The notes under the pieces: model-generated
Databases searched by the model: none
Seen by the model: only the letters and a program-made list of their open reading frames with translations
What the model was told of the DNA's origin: nothing
Origin: Sycobia sp. Sy_11
Taxonomy: Eukaryota; Arthropoda; Insecta; Hymenoptera; Epichrysomallidae
Length of the DNA: 64,000 nt
Direction: 5' to 3'
Assembly (NCBI GenBank): GCA_018907035.1
Contig: JACCIC010000052.1
Span: 682,001 to 746,000 of the forward strand
Translations under genes and position numbers: made by a program
Part shown: one piece after another, positions 33,104 to 44,514 of the stretch
Layout of the letters: each line of letters opens with the position of its first letter
Position numbering within the stretch: the first letter of the stretch is position 1

Positions 33104-33780
33104 TAATATGAGGAAAAGTGAGGCTGAGGCCCAATGTTTGCTTTCGAAAACTTATGGGTCAGAATGTATTAATGAATTGAGATAACGAGAGTGGTTCAAA
33201 TGGTTGAAAATTAGTGATTTTGAAGTTGAAGACAAGGATCGCTCACGAGCGTTGAAAAGATGAGGAATTAGACGCTTTGCTGGATGAGTATCTGTGTCAC
33301 ATTCAAGAAGAGCTTGCTGTACCATTCGGCATCACGTAACCAGCTATTACGCTGCGCGTGAAAGCATTGGGATTCATCCAAAAGGTTAAAAACTGGGTGC
33401 CGTACGAATTAAAATGGAGAGACGTAGAGCAGCGATTTTGCACGGCCGAAATGTTGCTACAGCAATATAAAAATAAATCATTTTTGCATCATAATGTCAC
33501 AGGCGATGAAAAATGGATTTATTATGAAGTGCTGCCTCACCCGCTTTAAAGTTGAGGCTAGGCACCATTTGACTACGGTTTGTTTCAAACAATGCAGAAT
33601 GCTCTTATTAAAAAACGCTTCATTTCAGTAGAGGGAAAATTGTGTCGATACATTCTTGGGCTCGACAGACGAGAATTTTTTGGCCCAGAATTCATAAATT
33701 GCTAGAAAGATGGGAAAAAGTTATAGCTTCCGAGGGATGATACTTTGAATGAAGAATATGTAACTACAATTTCATAATAA
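33104..33780 (+). mobile_element. Mariner remnant (cecropia-like lineage), + strand
   Basis: Starts MRKSEAEAQCLLSKTYG, EWFKWLKISDFEVEDKDR. The middle at 33358-33549 reads VKALGFIQKVKNWVPYELKWRDVEQRF and HNVTGDEKWIYYEV, which keeps the first catalytic Asp in TGDEKW. The central catalytic part is deleted. The end near 33700 reads KLLERWEKVIASEG followed by YFE. Confidence 0.8.
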
Positions 33781-33789
33781 AACCTCACA

Positions 33790-34940
33790 TTTTGGAAAAA
33801 AAGATAGTAACTTATCTATACACCCAAGAAGATTACGTAAATACGTAGAGAATTCTGGTGTCAGAAATTGAACAATCAGCATAGTTGACTTTCAACGAGA
33901 AAAAACAATATTATGTTAACTGGAAAAATCCCGAGAAGCAAGAAGACGAAATAAAAAAATAACTAAAAGTTGATTGAGTAAGCGTAGAATGCGCAGACAA
34001 AACGTAAAAATCAATCATTACTCCTCAGAATTGACTCATTACTATTACAAATTTAAAAAATGAACAGATAGTATCAAATATCAAAAAAGAAGAGAAGAAA
34101 AATCTATCTACATTTATTCTATTATGTAAGAAAACATTATAATCTTCTGGTTGGAAATTTATCGATAAATTTTGCAAGTAATAATTTTCTAGTTAACAAT
34201 CCAACATATTTCATCTCTACATTTGTTGGAACTATTATTCAGAAAATTATGAGACGTAAAACTCATTAAAAATAACGATTGTCAAACTTATCAAAAAATT
34301 CTGGAAGCATTCAAAATTTATAAAAAAAATTATGATAAAAAAAAAGGAATTCGCGTGGTGAAAAATAAAAAATTTGAAAGAAATTATTTTACCGATTTTT
34401 ACGAAGAAACGAAGAGATATCTTATTACGAATTAAAATTATATAAAAAATACAACATTAGATTATATATACTGGGTTAATCCGAATGAGTTAGTGCATCG
34501 ACTAAGAGAATTTTAAGTCGAAAGATCTACTGGAAATCAAACTCATACGAATTAAATTTTTTTTTATCATCGAGAACTTGTGTCAGCCTAGGACTATATA
34601 TTAATGTATAATCATAGTACTCAATTTAGTTTAACCATGAGAATCGACGTATTTGGAAGCAAACAAAACAAAATTAAAGATAATCAAGCTACACCTGATG
34701 TTAGATTTATATTTACATTTGATAGCCAATATGATATAGAAAATAAACCGCTGCTTAAACTTATACTATCAGTTAAATAAATAATTCCGTTGATTTCGAT
34801 ACATTGAGAACTTATGATCACGAAGAAACTTATAAATTATTTTAACATGCACTTAACATTTTATGCTGAATTGAATTGAAAATAAAAAAAATTAAAAGTT
34901 ATCTTTACCCAAAAATTTTTTAAGTAACTTTAATTTATTT
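33790..34940 (+). pseudogene. Decayed AT-rich coding remnant with a PNELVHRLR segment
   Basis: Lys/Ile/Asn-rich reading continues with many stops. Near 34455-34560 one frame gives LDYIYWVNPNELVHRLREF, a stop, then VERSTGNQTHTN. I recall YWxDPNELVDRLRLL followed by AGNTxHxNE as a recurrent peptide in repeat-derived hymenopteran proteins, but I cannot name the element. The stretch before it (KILEAFKIYKKNY; FTDFYEETKRYL) fits a Lys-rich spacer. Confidence 0.35.
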
Positions 34941-35052
34941 GGGCAGTAGCGCGTATCCTTAAAGAATATGCCATTATATTCAAGCCTTTGAAATTTGATT
35001 AGGTAGCAAAGACTGAAATTAAGATTTGTCGAAAACGACAAATAATGTTGAA

Positions 35053-35296
35053 TTAAAAATACATTATTCTTGAGAGGGATAATAGGAATAGATCGTCGTT
35101 GCAGATGTTAGAGATTGCAGACAAATTTTGACCACCAAAGGTACGACCACAAATGTCGATACTTGGTCGAATGCGGCTATGGAGGAGTGGAATCTCCTTT
35201 TGTTTTACACGAGATAAGCCTGGTGGAAGTTTTATAGGAGTTACGTAATTCATTTCTGGCCACTGTGTAACGCTAACGTTTTCGTACTCGATACAT
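35053..35296 (-). CDS. Candidate terminal exon of an unidentified gene
   Basis: On the - strand a strong 3' splice site (ctctctggcttttctctttttctgtctgtcattCAG) ends at 35297. The exon then runs open for 81 codons to TAA at 35053-35055, with one base completing a split codon. The peptide is balanced and non-repetitive: CIEYENVSVTQWPEMNYVTP, later KLPPGLSRVKQKEIPLLHSR, SIDICGRTFGGQNL and CNDDLFLL. It does not resemble a transposon protein I know. An AATAAA on the - strand near 34937-34942 could end the transcript. No upstream exon was found between 35.3 and 37 kb. If real it could be the end of a gene whose other exons lie further right, or a retained fragment. Confidence 0.4.
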
Positions 35297-37055
35297 CTGA
35301 ATGACAGACAGAAAAAGAGAAAAGCCAGAGAGAGTATTTGGAAGCAAAAATAGACCGATATTAAATAACATGTAATTTACATTAATTAACATGTAAAGTT
35401 CCATCTCCTTTCTTCTTTTCGGTTGATTAGACTTTCTTTTATTTTTATTTATGACTTATTATTAGGGCTGTATTGAAGAAGAAGGAACGTACCGGAACAG
35501 GTAAATGAAGTATGGGATCAATATCTCGTAATTAGGTGTTTTTTTTAACTATTAAACGAAAGATATATTCTTAACAAAAAATTATTATAAAAAAATAAAA
35601 CAATAAAATTAATCAACAGTCAGAATCTCACTGTCGATTGAGTAAAACATGTAATGAAATAAATAATAAATTATTGTTTCTTGCGCTTTTCTACTATATC
35701 TAGCTATATTTATAAGTCGTCGCGAGCTAATCGCATTATTAAAATTTTCAAGATTTCACGCGGCCTTCGTCTATATTCTGCTTCTTTATATTATACTATA
35801 TTTACTTATATTTATCCTCACAATTCGGTTCATCTATTTACACAAAACCAAATGAATTTACATTTTTGCTTTGTATTTAGAAACGATGCTTTCTCGTTTT
35901 TATATTACTCTAAGATACGCCTTAATTAGTGATATGAAAAAATCGACATTTTAATAAGAATAAGCAAACTTATTGCTTTTCAAGCGTTTCTTACATAAAT
36001 TAAATGAATTGTTTTGTCGAATAGTCACGTCTTGGCATGACTTGCTGTTTCAACGGTATCTTTTCTGAATTAATTTTAATCTGGCTTGAATGTAATCGAT
36101 TTTGTTCGGGTGGCTTTTCATTGTTCTTTTCGAGATGAAATAAAACTGACTTTTTATAAGTCGGGTCTGCCCGTTCTTCTGAGCGAGTAATTTTGAAACT
36201 TTTTCTTACGAGTGAAGCTATTTTCTTTTTGCCTTATAGAAGAGTTTTCACTAAAAAATGAAAAAGATCGGTCGGTGGGAGATATCCTTCTTTGATGAGT
36301 GCCGAAAATGAACCACGCACAAAAAATGAACACACTCTTATATATTGTAAAAGTATGTTAACAAATTTTTGGATTGGTTAAAATTAAAATTTATTTAAAT
36401 TCAAATTATTTCCATTATATATTTAATTTTTTATAATTTCTTATTTGTTTACTGTTTATTAACCCGTATGTATACTATATTTACTTTTCCCGTTTCGACG
36501 GTTATATCTATTTACTACCATCTTCTGTCTCACTTTTGCTCGAGATACTTTTAACCAAATTCTTAAACAGTTCAATAATATCTATGTAAAAACTACTCGA
36601 CATACAAATCTATATTTCTATATATAATTTACCTATTATTGGTTTCGTATAAATAGCTACTTCAAAGCAACGTCCGCTTCAAAAAGGTGATATTTTGGAG
36701 AAATATTGTACTTTCGAATTCGGACGGTACAGGGTGTCCTACGACGATTTCTACGGGGAGTTTGGTATTCAAGTGATAGAATCCAAAACTCTCCATAAAA
36801 GTCCACTCGTGATACCTGGACATCATACCCTACTGTCCGAACACAAGACTACAATACTTTCCTGTAGAAACCGTCTGTAAGATGTATATCTAAATTTCGT
36901 ATATTTTCGTATTCTAAATTAAATGCCGTAAATATTTCAATTGTGATAGTGGTGCCTACTGAAATTGAAGCAAAATAAATGATCTGTGAAATAGCACATT
37001 TTTAAGTGGAAGTTCATTTTTAAAAGGAAGCAATGATATATATATATATATATAT
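35297..37055. other. AT-rich spacer with a repeat F fragment at 36525-36640
   Basis: 36525-36640 has the order ctcgagatactt..aacagttcaataatatctatgtaaaaactac..ctatatataatttacc like repeat F copies. Otherwise nothing is recognisable. The frame at 36695-36880 (+) has no motif. Confidence 0.45.
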
Positions 37056-38145
37056 TGTAACATGTATAGGTTAGTTCACCCTATACATGTTGATTATTTG
37101 AACAAATAGGAAAAAAGGGAGGGAAAAAGGGAAAGAGAGAGAGAGAGAGAGAAGGAGAATAAAAATTATTATAATATAGTTAATATAGTATAATAGATAC
37201 CTTGGTGATAGTCAAATCTATAAAAATTTTTCTTGAAAATTAGAACGTGGCTATTCTCGTATAAAAAAATTTATTAAATTAATCGATTAAATTATTGTGA
37301 TAGAAGAAATCAGTGATTGTTGAAATCTCTTTGATCCGAGAGACGATAAGACTATTAATAAGAAAGATTCTTGCCGAGTGAAAGGTGCAACAAACCGGCC
37401 GGTATTTTAAGCATCAAGCTCACGCCATATACATCGTTGGGTTGTTTTGTTTCCAGCGTCGAATTATAAAGGTTGGTAAATTTTTATATATTTTCGGATA
37501 ATAGAGTGGTATTTACCGCTACTCTTTTCTTTAATTCTTTCGATTGATAATATTAGATATTATACATTATCTTTAGAACGTGTGAGAGAGACAGAGAGAT
37601 ATAGACATAGAGTAAGAATAGTAAGAGTAACAAGCGCGCACACAGTTTTCTTTAGTAGTACATCTTGTTCTTCGTAAGCTGGCGCTCTTTATCTCTTACT
37701 TTATCTCTCTATTATACTTAAAAATGTATCTCTCTCACACTCTGTGTGAGCGGATTCGTGCGTTAGTCTATCGCGGGTGCGTATTAGGTAGGGGTAGCAT
37801 ATTAATTATTATAATTTTATCAAATTAAATAAAAATCTAAGTTATTTTCTTAATTAATTAAATAAATCTACTTTTGATTTTTTTATTAGTAGTAAAAAAT
37901 AAAGAAATATTTTCCCCCCTGTACCTGATCATTAATCCGTCTTTTCCTGGATTACCAATAATTTGTCAATATATCTTATCATTTATATAATTTCCAGGAT
38001 AAACAAAGGTAAGTCTGAGGAAGAAATGTCCGCAAAGAACCTACGGTCCAAAAAGATTGTTTTAAACAATTTAATCCGTTCGGGGTTCTTTGCAACTCTA
38101 TTAACGAGTACTTCTACCGGGTGATTAATAATTAAGTACTCCGTT

Positions 38146-38148
<3 letters not shown>
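37056..38148. mobile_element. Probable solo LTR (1.09 kb) inside a TA microsatellite
   Basis: Begins TGTAAC and ends GTTACA, a 6-bp terminal inverted repeat, and is flanked on both sides by TA-repeat sequence (ATAT at 37052-37055 and 38149-38152). The interior is non-coding with GA tracts, several AATAAA/TTAATTAAATAAA stretches and an ending with ggttctttgcaactctattaacgagtacttctaccgggtg. No second copy in the window, so the call rests on termini and size. Orientation unknown. Confidence 0.6.

Positions 38149-38184
<36 letters not shown>
38149..38184. repeat. (TA)n microsatellite, right half
   Basis: TA run continuing the tract at 37034-37055, which the putative LTR interrupts. Confidence 0.85.
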
Positions 38185-38186
<2 letters not shown>

Positions 38187-38269
38187 CCTATCTCACTCCA
38201 AAGATAATGTAGAATATATATTTTCAATTCCAGAGCGATCAATTTATTAGTTTTTTATTAAACATGTAA

Positions 38270-38895
38270 AAATAAAAACATAATTTGTATTCATAACGTA
38301 TTAGTATGATATGGCATACAACCACCTTATAGGAAAAGAGAGAGAGAGAGAGAGAGAGAGGGACAGAGAAAGATTTCCCTACATAAGAAAAAATATCTAT
38401 AATAAGATATCTAGGGTAATGGAAGTGTCAAATTAACTAAAAGAACAAGGATAATACCGACTGAAATCAGACTTTCTTTAGGATACTATTAATAAACTTC
38501 AGTTGAACTGGTATTAATAGTTTGAGCTGATTACTTTGAGTTGATCGTCAACATAATTCAAGTTACCACATAAAAAGTAATTGACCGCTCTTAGAACCGA
38601 CTGTTAATAACGTTAACTATGCATACGCATGATATGTCAAGTGGACGCTGAACTTGGTTTACTATTCACCCTAAATTAGGATATGCCTCTTATAATATAT
38701 TGCTCAAAATTTATTGATGAATGGAACATGATTTTCAATTAGAAACATAACCTATGTCTTTCCAAAGATAATATAGAAAATATATTTCAAATTTCAGTGT
38801 AATTGGTTCTGTAGTTATTTTGTTTATTATGTACAAACAAAAACACGCTTTAGCTTTAGAAATTAATATGATATAATATGATGATATAATATTAT
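38270..38895 (+). repeat. Interspersed repeat Rep-1, copy 2
   Basis: Same order of blocks as 4053-4672, with a GA tract at 38337-38362, and ending attggttctgtagttattttgtttattatgtacaaac and an AT-rich tail. About 80 bp near 38625-38705 (gatatgtcaagtggacgctg...) is absent from the other copies. Confidence 0.75.
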
Positions 38896-39025
38896 ATAAA
38901 TGATTGTCTACTTTCACATAATTATATTTAATACACATATGAACATCTGCATTTAATTCACATTTTTTGTAAGTCTAAATTTTCTGTAAAAGATAAATCA
39001 CAGTAATATTTCCATGAATTTTAAA

Positions 39026-39030
<5 letters not shown>

Positions 39031-39073
<43 letters not shown>
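39031..39073. repeat. (TA)n microsatellite
   Basis: TA run directly abutting the left end of a mariner; its last TA is the insertion dinucleotide. Confidence 0.9.
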
Positions 39074-39077
<4 letters not shown>

Positions 39078-40168
39078 GTTGTCAAATATCTCCCTTCCGC
39101 TTTTTTGTCTTATGAATTTCGCTGATATGTACAAAGCGCTACAGAGCTTGTACCTGGCAATACTATACATCATTTGAAAGGTCTTGACATAACCTACAAA
39201 ACGACGCTATGCATGATTAGTTTGGATATTGCGATCAACAGTTATAGACATATAAACATGGCGTTTATAGACATATAAACGCCGAAATTCATGCTATTTT
39301 AAAGTTTTCCTTCGTTAAAGGCAAATCCACTAGAGAAACGTTCCGTGAGATTAATGTTGTATTGGAAGATGGCACCCTATCACTTTGAACCACAGAGGAA
39401 TGGTTTCGACGATGCAGAGCAGGTGAAAACGATCCCATGAATAAGCCAGCCGGCGGAAGACCTGTGACGACGAATACCGGCCAAATCATGGAATTTATTG
39501 AGTTGGACCAGCATATGGCATCTCGTGACATCGCCCAGAAGATGAGAGTTAGTAACCAAACCATTTTAAATCATCTGCAGAAGGTTGGATGCAAAAAAGC
39601 TTGATGTTTGGTTGCCGCATGATTTGACGCAAAAAAATCTGGAACGAATCAACGCCTGCGATGTGCTGCTGAAACGGAATGAACTCGACCCATTTTTGAA
39701 GCGGGTGCTGACTGGCGACAAAAAATGGATAACATACAACAATATTAAGCGATAACGGTCGTAGTCCAAGGCCGGTGCACCGTCCCAAACAGTGGCCAAG
39801 CCGGGATTGACGGCCAGGAAGGTTTTGCTCTGTGTTTGATGGGATTGGAAGGGAATCATCCACTATGAGCTGCTCCCATATGGCCAGACGCCTAATTATA
39901 CCATCTACTGTGAATAACTGGACCGCTTGAAGCTAGCTTGGTGGTGTAAAGTTGGACTCAAAAGAGGCTTGTGAAAAGTGGCTGTCCAAGTTCTTCGGAA
40001 ATAAGGAGAGGGGTTTCTACGAGGGGAGTATTATGAAGTTGCCGTCTAGATGGAAACAGATTATCGAACGAAACGGCGCATATTTTAAGTAAATCCGACC
40101 ACTGTAACACTTTTTATAAAGCATTGAATGAAGAACAAAGAGTGGAAGGGAGATATTGGACAACCCGA
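39074..40168 (+). mobile_element. Mariner family B copy 2
   Basis: Terminal repeats ttaggttgtcaaatatctcccttccgc (39074) and ggaagggagatattggacaacccga (ending 40168), each next to TA. The + strand transposase runs from about 39185: DILKFSF-like start, [79 protein letters not shown] (TGDKKW, so the Asp is kept). The catalytic middle is compressed: near 39900 the sequence jumps from YCEQLDRLK to the C-terminus. A 20-bp tandem duplication (agacatataaacatggcgtttat) at 39243-39280 shifts the frame. Confidence 0.85.
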
Positions 40169-40189
40169 TATATATAACCATCGCGATCT

Positions 40190-41835
40190 GCGCTCGAGCA
40201 CGTGTTTCAGCGCATTAAGGAGGCTGGACTCACTGTAAACAAGTGAAAAAATGAGTTCTGTTGAAGTGAAGTCAGGTACCTCGGTGTGCTAGTAAACCGA
40301 GAGGGATTTCGGCCCTATCCAGCTAAGATCGAGCCGGTTCTGAATTATCCGGCTCCGAAAAATTTGAAGCAGCTCCGGCGCTTCATGGGCATGGCTTCCA
40401 GGTATAGGAAGTTTCTGCGAGATTTCGCCATCAACGCGGAACCTCTGACTCGCTTGACGAAGAAAGATACTCGATACGCGTGGGCAAAGGAGCAGGAAAG
40501 AGCTCATTGCATCGGCGCTCGAGCTACAGCGGTCGAGATTCAATGAGGTATTTATCGTGTAAACCGACGCGAGCGACACCGGCTTGGAAGCCGTGTTGCT
40601 CCAAATGATTGATGGCGAGGAGCGCGTGCTTGAATTTGCGAGCCCCACAATGTCTGCAGCCGAACGCAATTATAGCGTAACGGAAAGCGAATGTCTCGCA
40701 GTGTTATGGGCAGTGAAAAGATTTCACCCTTATCTGGAAGGTTATCACTTTAAAGTGATAACCGATCATAGTACTCGACAGTGGTTGTATAATCTGCGTT
40801 ACCCGACTGGACACCTTGCTCGCTGGGCCCTTGAACTGCAGGACCATAGATATGAAGTGGAGCACCGGAAAGGTGCCCTTAATTACGTCCCTGACACGCT
40901 CTCGCGCATATATGAAGAAAACGAGCCGTCGATAAACGCTGTGTCGTGGGCTGTCAAAACGACCGACGAGTGGTACCTTGAGAAGCTGAAAGCGGTTCAA
41001 ACAAGTCCGACGGAGCACTTGATTTTGAAAATCGTCAGCGGGCAGTTGTACAAATATTGCCGAGCATGCGGATAGCTGGCACCACGGAGGGCGACGAGGC
41101 TTGGAAACTCGTCGTCCCGTATGAAAAACGGGAAAAAAGTCGTGCTGCAAGAATGCCACGATGAATCGACGGCTGGTCACATGGGCCGAGAAAAAACTTA
41201 CGCCCGCGTGACGGCTTATTAGCACTGGCCTGGTGCTTACGCCGACGTGGCAGTGTACGTACGACACTGTCGCGTATGCCAGCAATGTAAAGTGGAACAG
41301 CGGGCTCCTGCTGTTTTAATGGGGAGACGCGAGGCCAGCCGGCCATGATAAATAATCGCAATCGATATAATGGGCCCTTTCCCAGGAGCACGCGAGGGTT
41401 CGAGTATATTATAATTTTCGAAGACCTCTTCACGCGGTGGATCGAGTGTTGAATCGATAATCCGAGAGTTGAGTGAGGATTATCGGTGAATCGATAATCC
41501 GAGAGTTGAGTGAGGATTATCGGTGAATCGATAATCCGAGAGTTGAGTGAGAGGATTGTCCTGCGCAACGGTACGCCCGAAGTATTTTTGACAGACAACG
41601 GCACGGAATTTCAAAATCGTGCCATTGAAGTATATCTCGTCTTTAGGGGTGGAGCATACGACGGTGCCTCCGTACACCCCCAAGCCAACCCCGTCGAGCG
41701 CGTCAATCGGAAAATCAAAACCATGATCACGAGTTATATTGAAGGAAATCACCGGTCGTGGGACGCTAACTTCTTGGAACTTACATCCGTATGAAAGGTG
41801 TTTATCAAACCTCATCCCCTTCAAAACCGTCCTTA
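40190..41835 (+). pseudogene. Ty3/gypsy-type pol remnant (RT end, RNase H, integrase)
   Basis: Order: RT C-terminus (VRYLGVLVNREGFRPYPAKI, LKQLRRFMGMASRYRKFLRDF, 40270-40450), then RNase H (TDASDTGLEAVLLQM, NYSVTESECLAVLWAVKRF, FKVITDHSTRQWLYNL, 40560-40900). Integrase follows: zinc-binding region CHDESTAGHMGREKTY...CRVCQQCK (about 41150-41295), IAIDIMGPFP (41355), LTDNGTEF (about 41586) and NPVERVNRKIKTM (41688-41730). Breaks include TGA near 40246, a stop at 40555, shifts at 41075 and 41220, and a 37-bp tandem duplication at 41451. The RT palm, protease and gag are absent; the left edge abuts mariner B2. Confidence 0.85.
41451..41552 (+). repeat. 37-bp tandem repeat inside the integrase region
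   Basis: gaatcgataatccgagagttgagtgaggattatcggt starts at 41451, 41488 and 41525 (third copy partial). The unit contains an internal inverted repeat (cgataatcc/ggattatcg). A period of 37 breaks the reading frame. Confidence 0.95.
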
Positions 41836-41939
41836 TTCTCCGGCCCTCTTCATGACGATGGCTTCGAGAGGATGCACGTCGTTAGCGCCGCGGTTCTGTA
41901 GCAGAGTTTCCCACCGAGGTAAGCAGCGTCTGGACGGGG

Positions 41940-42800
41940 GGTGTAACGAGGCCGCAACCGAAATGCGACTCGTTAGCCGCGGCGTGTGCGTCGAACGTAA
42001 ACACTGCACGAACTCGACGCGGCGGCCAGCCAACCGCCCGGCGGAGGAGAACAGACCGGGGAGAGGGAGGAGCGAACATTCGTCGCTGAGAGGAGAAGAG
42101 TTTAGTCTCGTTTTGCATAATACGAGGAGAGCCACGTGCGCCCGAGTCGCTTAAAACGAAAAAAGCGGGGTTTTGTATACGCGCTTCAGACGTCCTACGG
42201 AGGGAAGAAAGATTTCGCGACAGGTTCCGCGCCGTCTGCAGCGGCGCGTCCCGAGTCAGTGAACGAGAGGAGCACACGAGACCGAGGGAATCGTCCGCGG
42301 GAGCCGACAACTGTTGGCATCACCGGGATCGTGCAGAAGGCCCTGCAACTACCGCCGTCGTCCAGCGCCTGCCGCGCTAGTGTCCGCATCTGTTCCGTGT
42401 ATTCGCAGACGGTGTAGACGGATCGCTGCCGTCTGTCGCCCGCGTGTGTTTGCGCGTGCCACCCAGTGTCGACGTCCATACTCCTGGGAGACGCCCCGTC
42501 ATGAGTACACTTAGGTTAGTTTATGCGAGTGCGCCCTTGCGAGGCATTCCGCCAGCGAGCGGACGAGCGTGCGTGTGAGAGAGAGAGAGAGAGGGCGTGC
42601 TCGCGTATTGCGGCCTGCGGGACTTCGCGGTCGTTATTGTAGGCGCGCGAGCTTCGCCGATTTTAATATTGTAAACCGGGAGATTGTCGCACTAGAAATA
42701 AATCTTATACTTGAAAAGTACGTTCGCGTTTATTTCTGTGTTTTTTCCTCTCTGTCAGTCTCTACCTTCCTTGTTCATTTTCCCGCATCGCGTTTCTACC
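41940..42800 (+). repeat. GC-rich LTR-like block downstream of gypsy pol
   Basis: Starts tgtaacgaggccgcaacc and is GC- and CpG-rich to about 42670, then ccgggagattgtcgcactagAAATAAAtcttatacttg, a polyadenylation-like end, followed by a pyrimidine-rich stretch. Position after integrase and composition suggest the 3' LTR of the adjoining element. The 5' LTR is not in the window, so termini are unproven. Many long open frames here on both strands are due to GC content. Confidence 0.5.
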
Positions 42801-42905
42801 TTCCCTGTTCATTTTCCCCTCGGTCTCGCGTGCTCCTCTCGTTCACCGACTCGGGACGCGCTGCTGCAGACGGCGCGGAACCTGTCGCGAAGTCTTTCTT
42901 CACCA
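42203..42905. repeat. Inverted duplication of an LTR segment (about 83-bp arms)
   Basis: 42206-42289 (gaaagatttcgcgacaggttcc ... gagaggagcacacgagaccgagg) recurs as its reverse complement at about 42819-42900 with only a few mismatches. A second short duplication, ctaccttccttgttcattttccc/ctaccttccctgttcattttccc, lies between (42766 and 42797). Confidence 0.85.
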
Positions 42906-42907
42906 CT

Positions 42908-43235
42908 TTAATAGAAGATCCCTACTCTCTCGATTGAGACCTTGTTGACCCTTGTATGATCATATCTTCGCCAGCTGTTTAGTATTTTGTAACAACGCGC
43001 AAGCAGTACATGTCACGAAAATGAAACAGAAAAATTTAGAGCAATGTTGCGTGATAAAATTTTGTGCGAACAAAAGTGATTAAAGTTTATAGTAGTGATG
43101 CCCTGAATCGGAGGTGCTTTGGTGACATGCCGATTTTAAAAAAGGACGTAAGAGCATCAAAGCCGAGGCGTGGAACGGAAGGCCAATTCAAGTGCAAACC
43201 GACGCAAATGTGCAACGCGTCATATTATATAACTT
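42908..43235 (+). mobile_element. Mariner family A fragment (N-terminal part)
   Basis: agaagatccctactctctcgattgag ... cttgtatgatcatatcttcgccagctgtttagtattttgtaacaacgcgc matches, in reverse, the right part of mariner A2. KQKNLEQCCVIKFCANKS and the [24 protein letters not shown] region follow. Ends in an AT-rich tail; no catalytic domain. Confidence 0.75.
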
Positions 43236-43299
43236 TATTATATAATATATAACTATTATATAACTTCCTTATAAATTTTAATAATTTACTTATATATAT

Positions 43300-44350
43300 A
43301 ATATCAGGCGTTTTAATGCAAAAATGAAAATCATTTTATTCAAACTATTGACCAATTTATTCTCTACATATTGACCAACTTTCTATTAATTCGTGGATAC
43401 AACGCCAATACAATCGTTTATCTTTTGAAACAAACAAATTAGGCACCTAATTTTCAATTTTCTAGTAGGAATCGAAACGCGCTTAGTCAATGCGCATCCC
43501 GTCGATGAAAATAAATGATAGTCAAAAGAAGCCAATCTGGCTACCATGACAGGTGGGGTAGTAGCTCCCAACCAAGAGCTATGATTATATTCTCAATAGG
43601 TTTTGCTTTATATGTAGATGCATTAACATTGAGCAAAATTATCCTACCGTGTCTTTTGAAACATTCTGGTCATATTTAGATCAATACATGATTCAAATTG
43701 ATCACTTTTTGTCGGTAGCAATCAGTATTTATTGTTTCGCCAGATTATAACAACTGGTAATACACTACGCAACTCTGGTCCCACCAAACACACAGCATTA
43801 TTTTCTTGACGTATCGATCTGGTTTTGCAGTCATTGTTGAAAGTTGTCCCGCATAAACTCATTATTTTTTTCGCTTAGAATTCTTGAAATAGAACCATTT
43901 TTATCATCAGTAACATTTTGATGCAAAATTGATTTTCGTTCGTGTCTTCGAAGCAAAATTTCACAAGTGTTTTTTTGATTTTCCATCTGCCTTTAACTTA
44001 ATTTAGGTCATACCCATTTTCCATTCTTTTGAATCTTTTCCATAGCTTTTAAACGCTCAGAAATTGTTAAACATTTCTGTCATTTGCTTTTGCCTCAAAT
44101 TGTCATCTTCATCCAATATCAAACTTTTTTGTTTGTCTTCCACTTCTTGATTTCTTACATCAAAACTGTTATTTCTAAATCGTTCAAATCTTCTACATGT
44201 TGCTAATGATAGAGTATGATGACCATATGTCTCGAAAAGCATTCAATACGATTCCGATGCACTTTTCTTCAAATGAAAAATTAATACTTTCTATAAATCA
44301 TCACTTTCTGGTAAAAAATTTGACATTTTGAATAGGATGAAAAAATATGA
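43300..44350 (-). mobile_element. Mariner remnant (cecropia-like lineage), - strand
   Basis: From about 44326: MSNFLPESDDL, SASESYRMLFETYGHHTLSLATCRRFERFRNNSFDVRNQEVEDK. Later IMLCVWWDQSCVVYYQLL (about 43800), ILLNVNAST where HDNAxxH is expected (catalytic Asp lost), LGWELLPH, FDYHLFSSTGCAL (43571 onward). Many shifts. Terminal repeats not resolved. Confidence 0.8.
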
Positions 44351-44514
44351 TGTTATTTATTCAATGACTTCATGTATAGTAAATATGCTTGGCAGTTGTC
44401 ATAGCAACCAAACAAAAAAAATTAAACCTATTTCACAAAAAATGTCTTCTATTCTGACATCTGTGTCTTGACGCTGACTACATACCGATGTATGTAGTAT
44501 ATGTATGATATTTA

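Noticed and set aside
41797..42520. Several overlapping 60-140 codon frames on both strands, rich in Arg, Pro and Ala
   Set aside because: They arise from the GC-rich LTR-like block, which has few stop codons by composition; no motif or conserved order.
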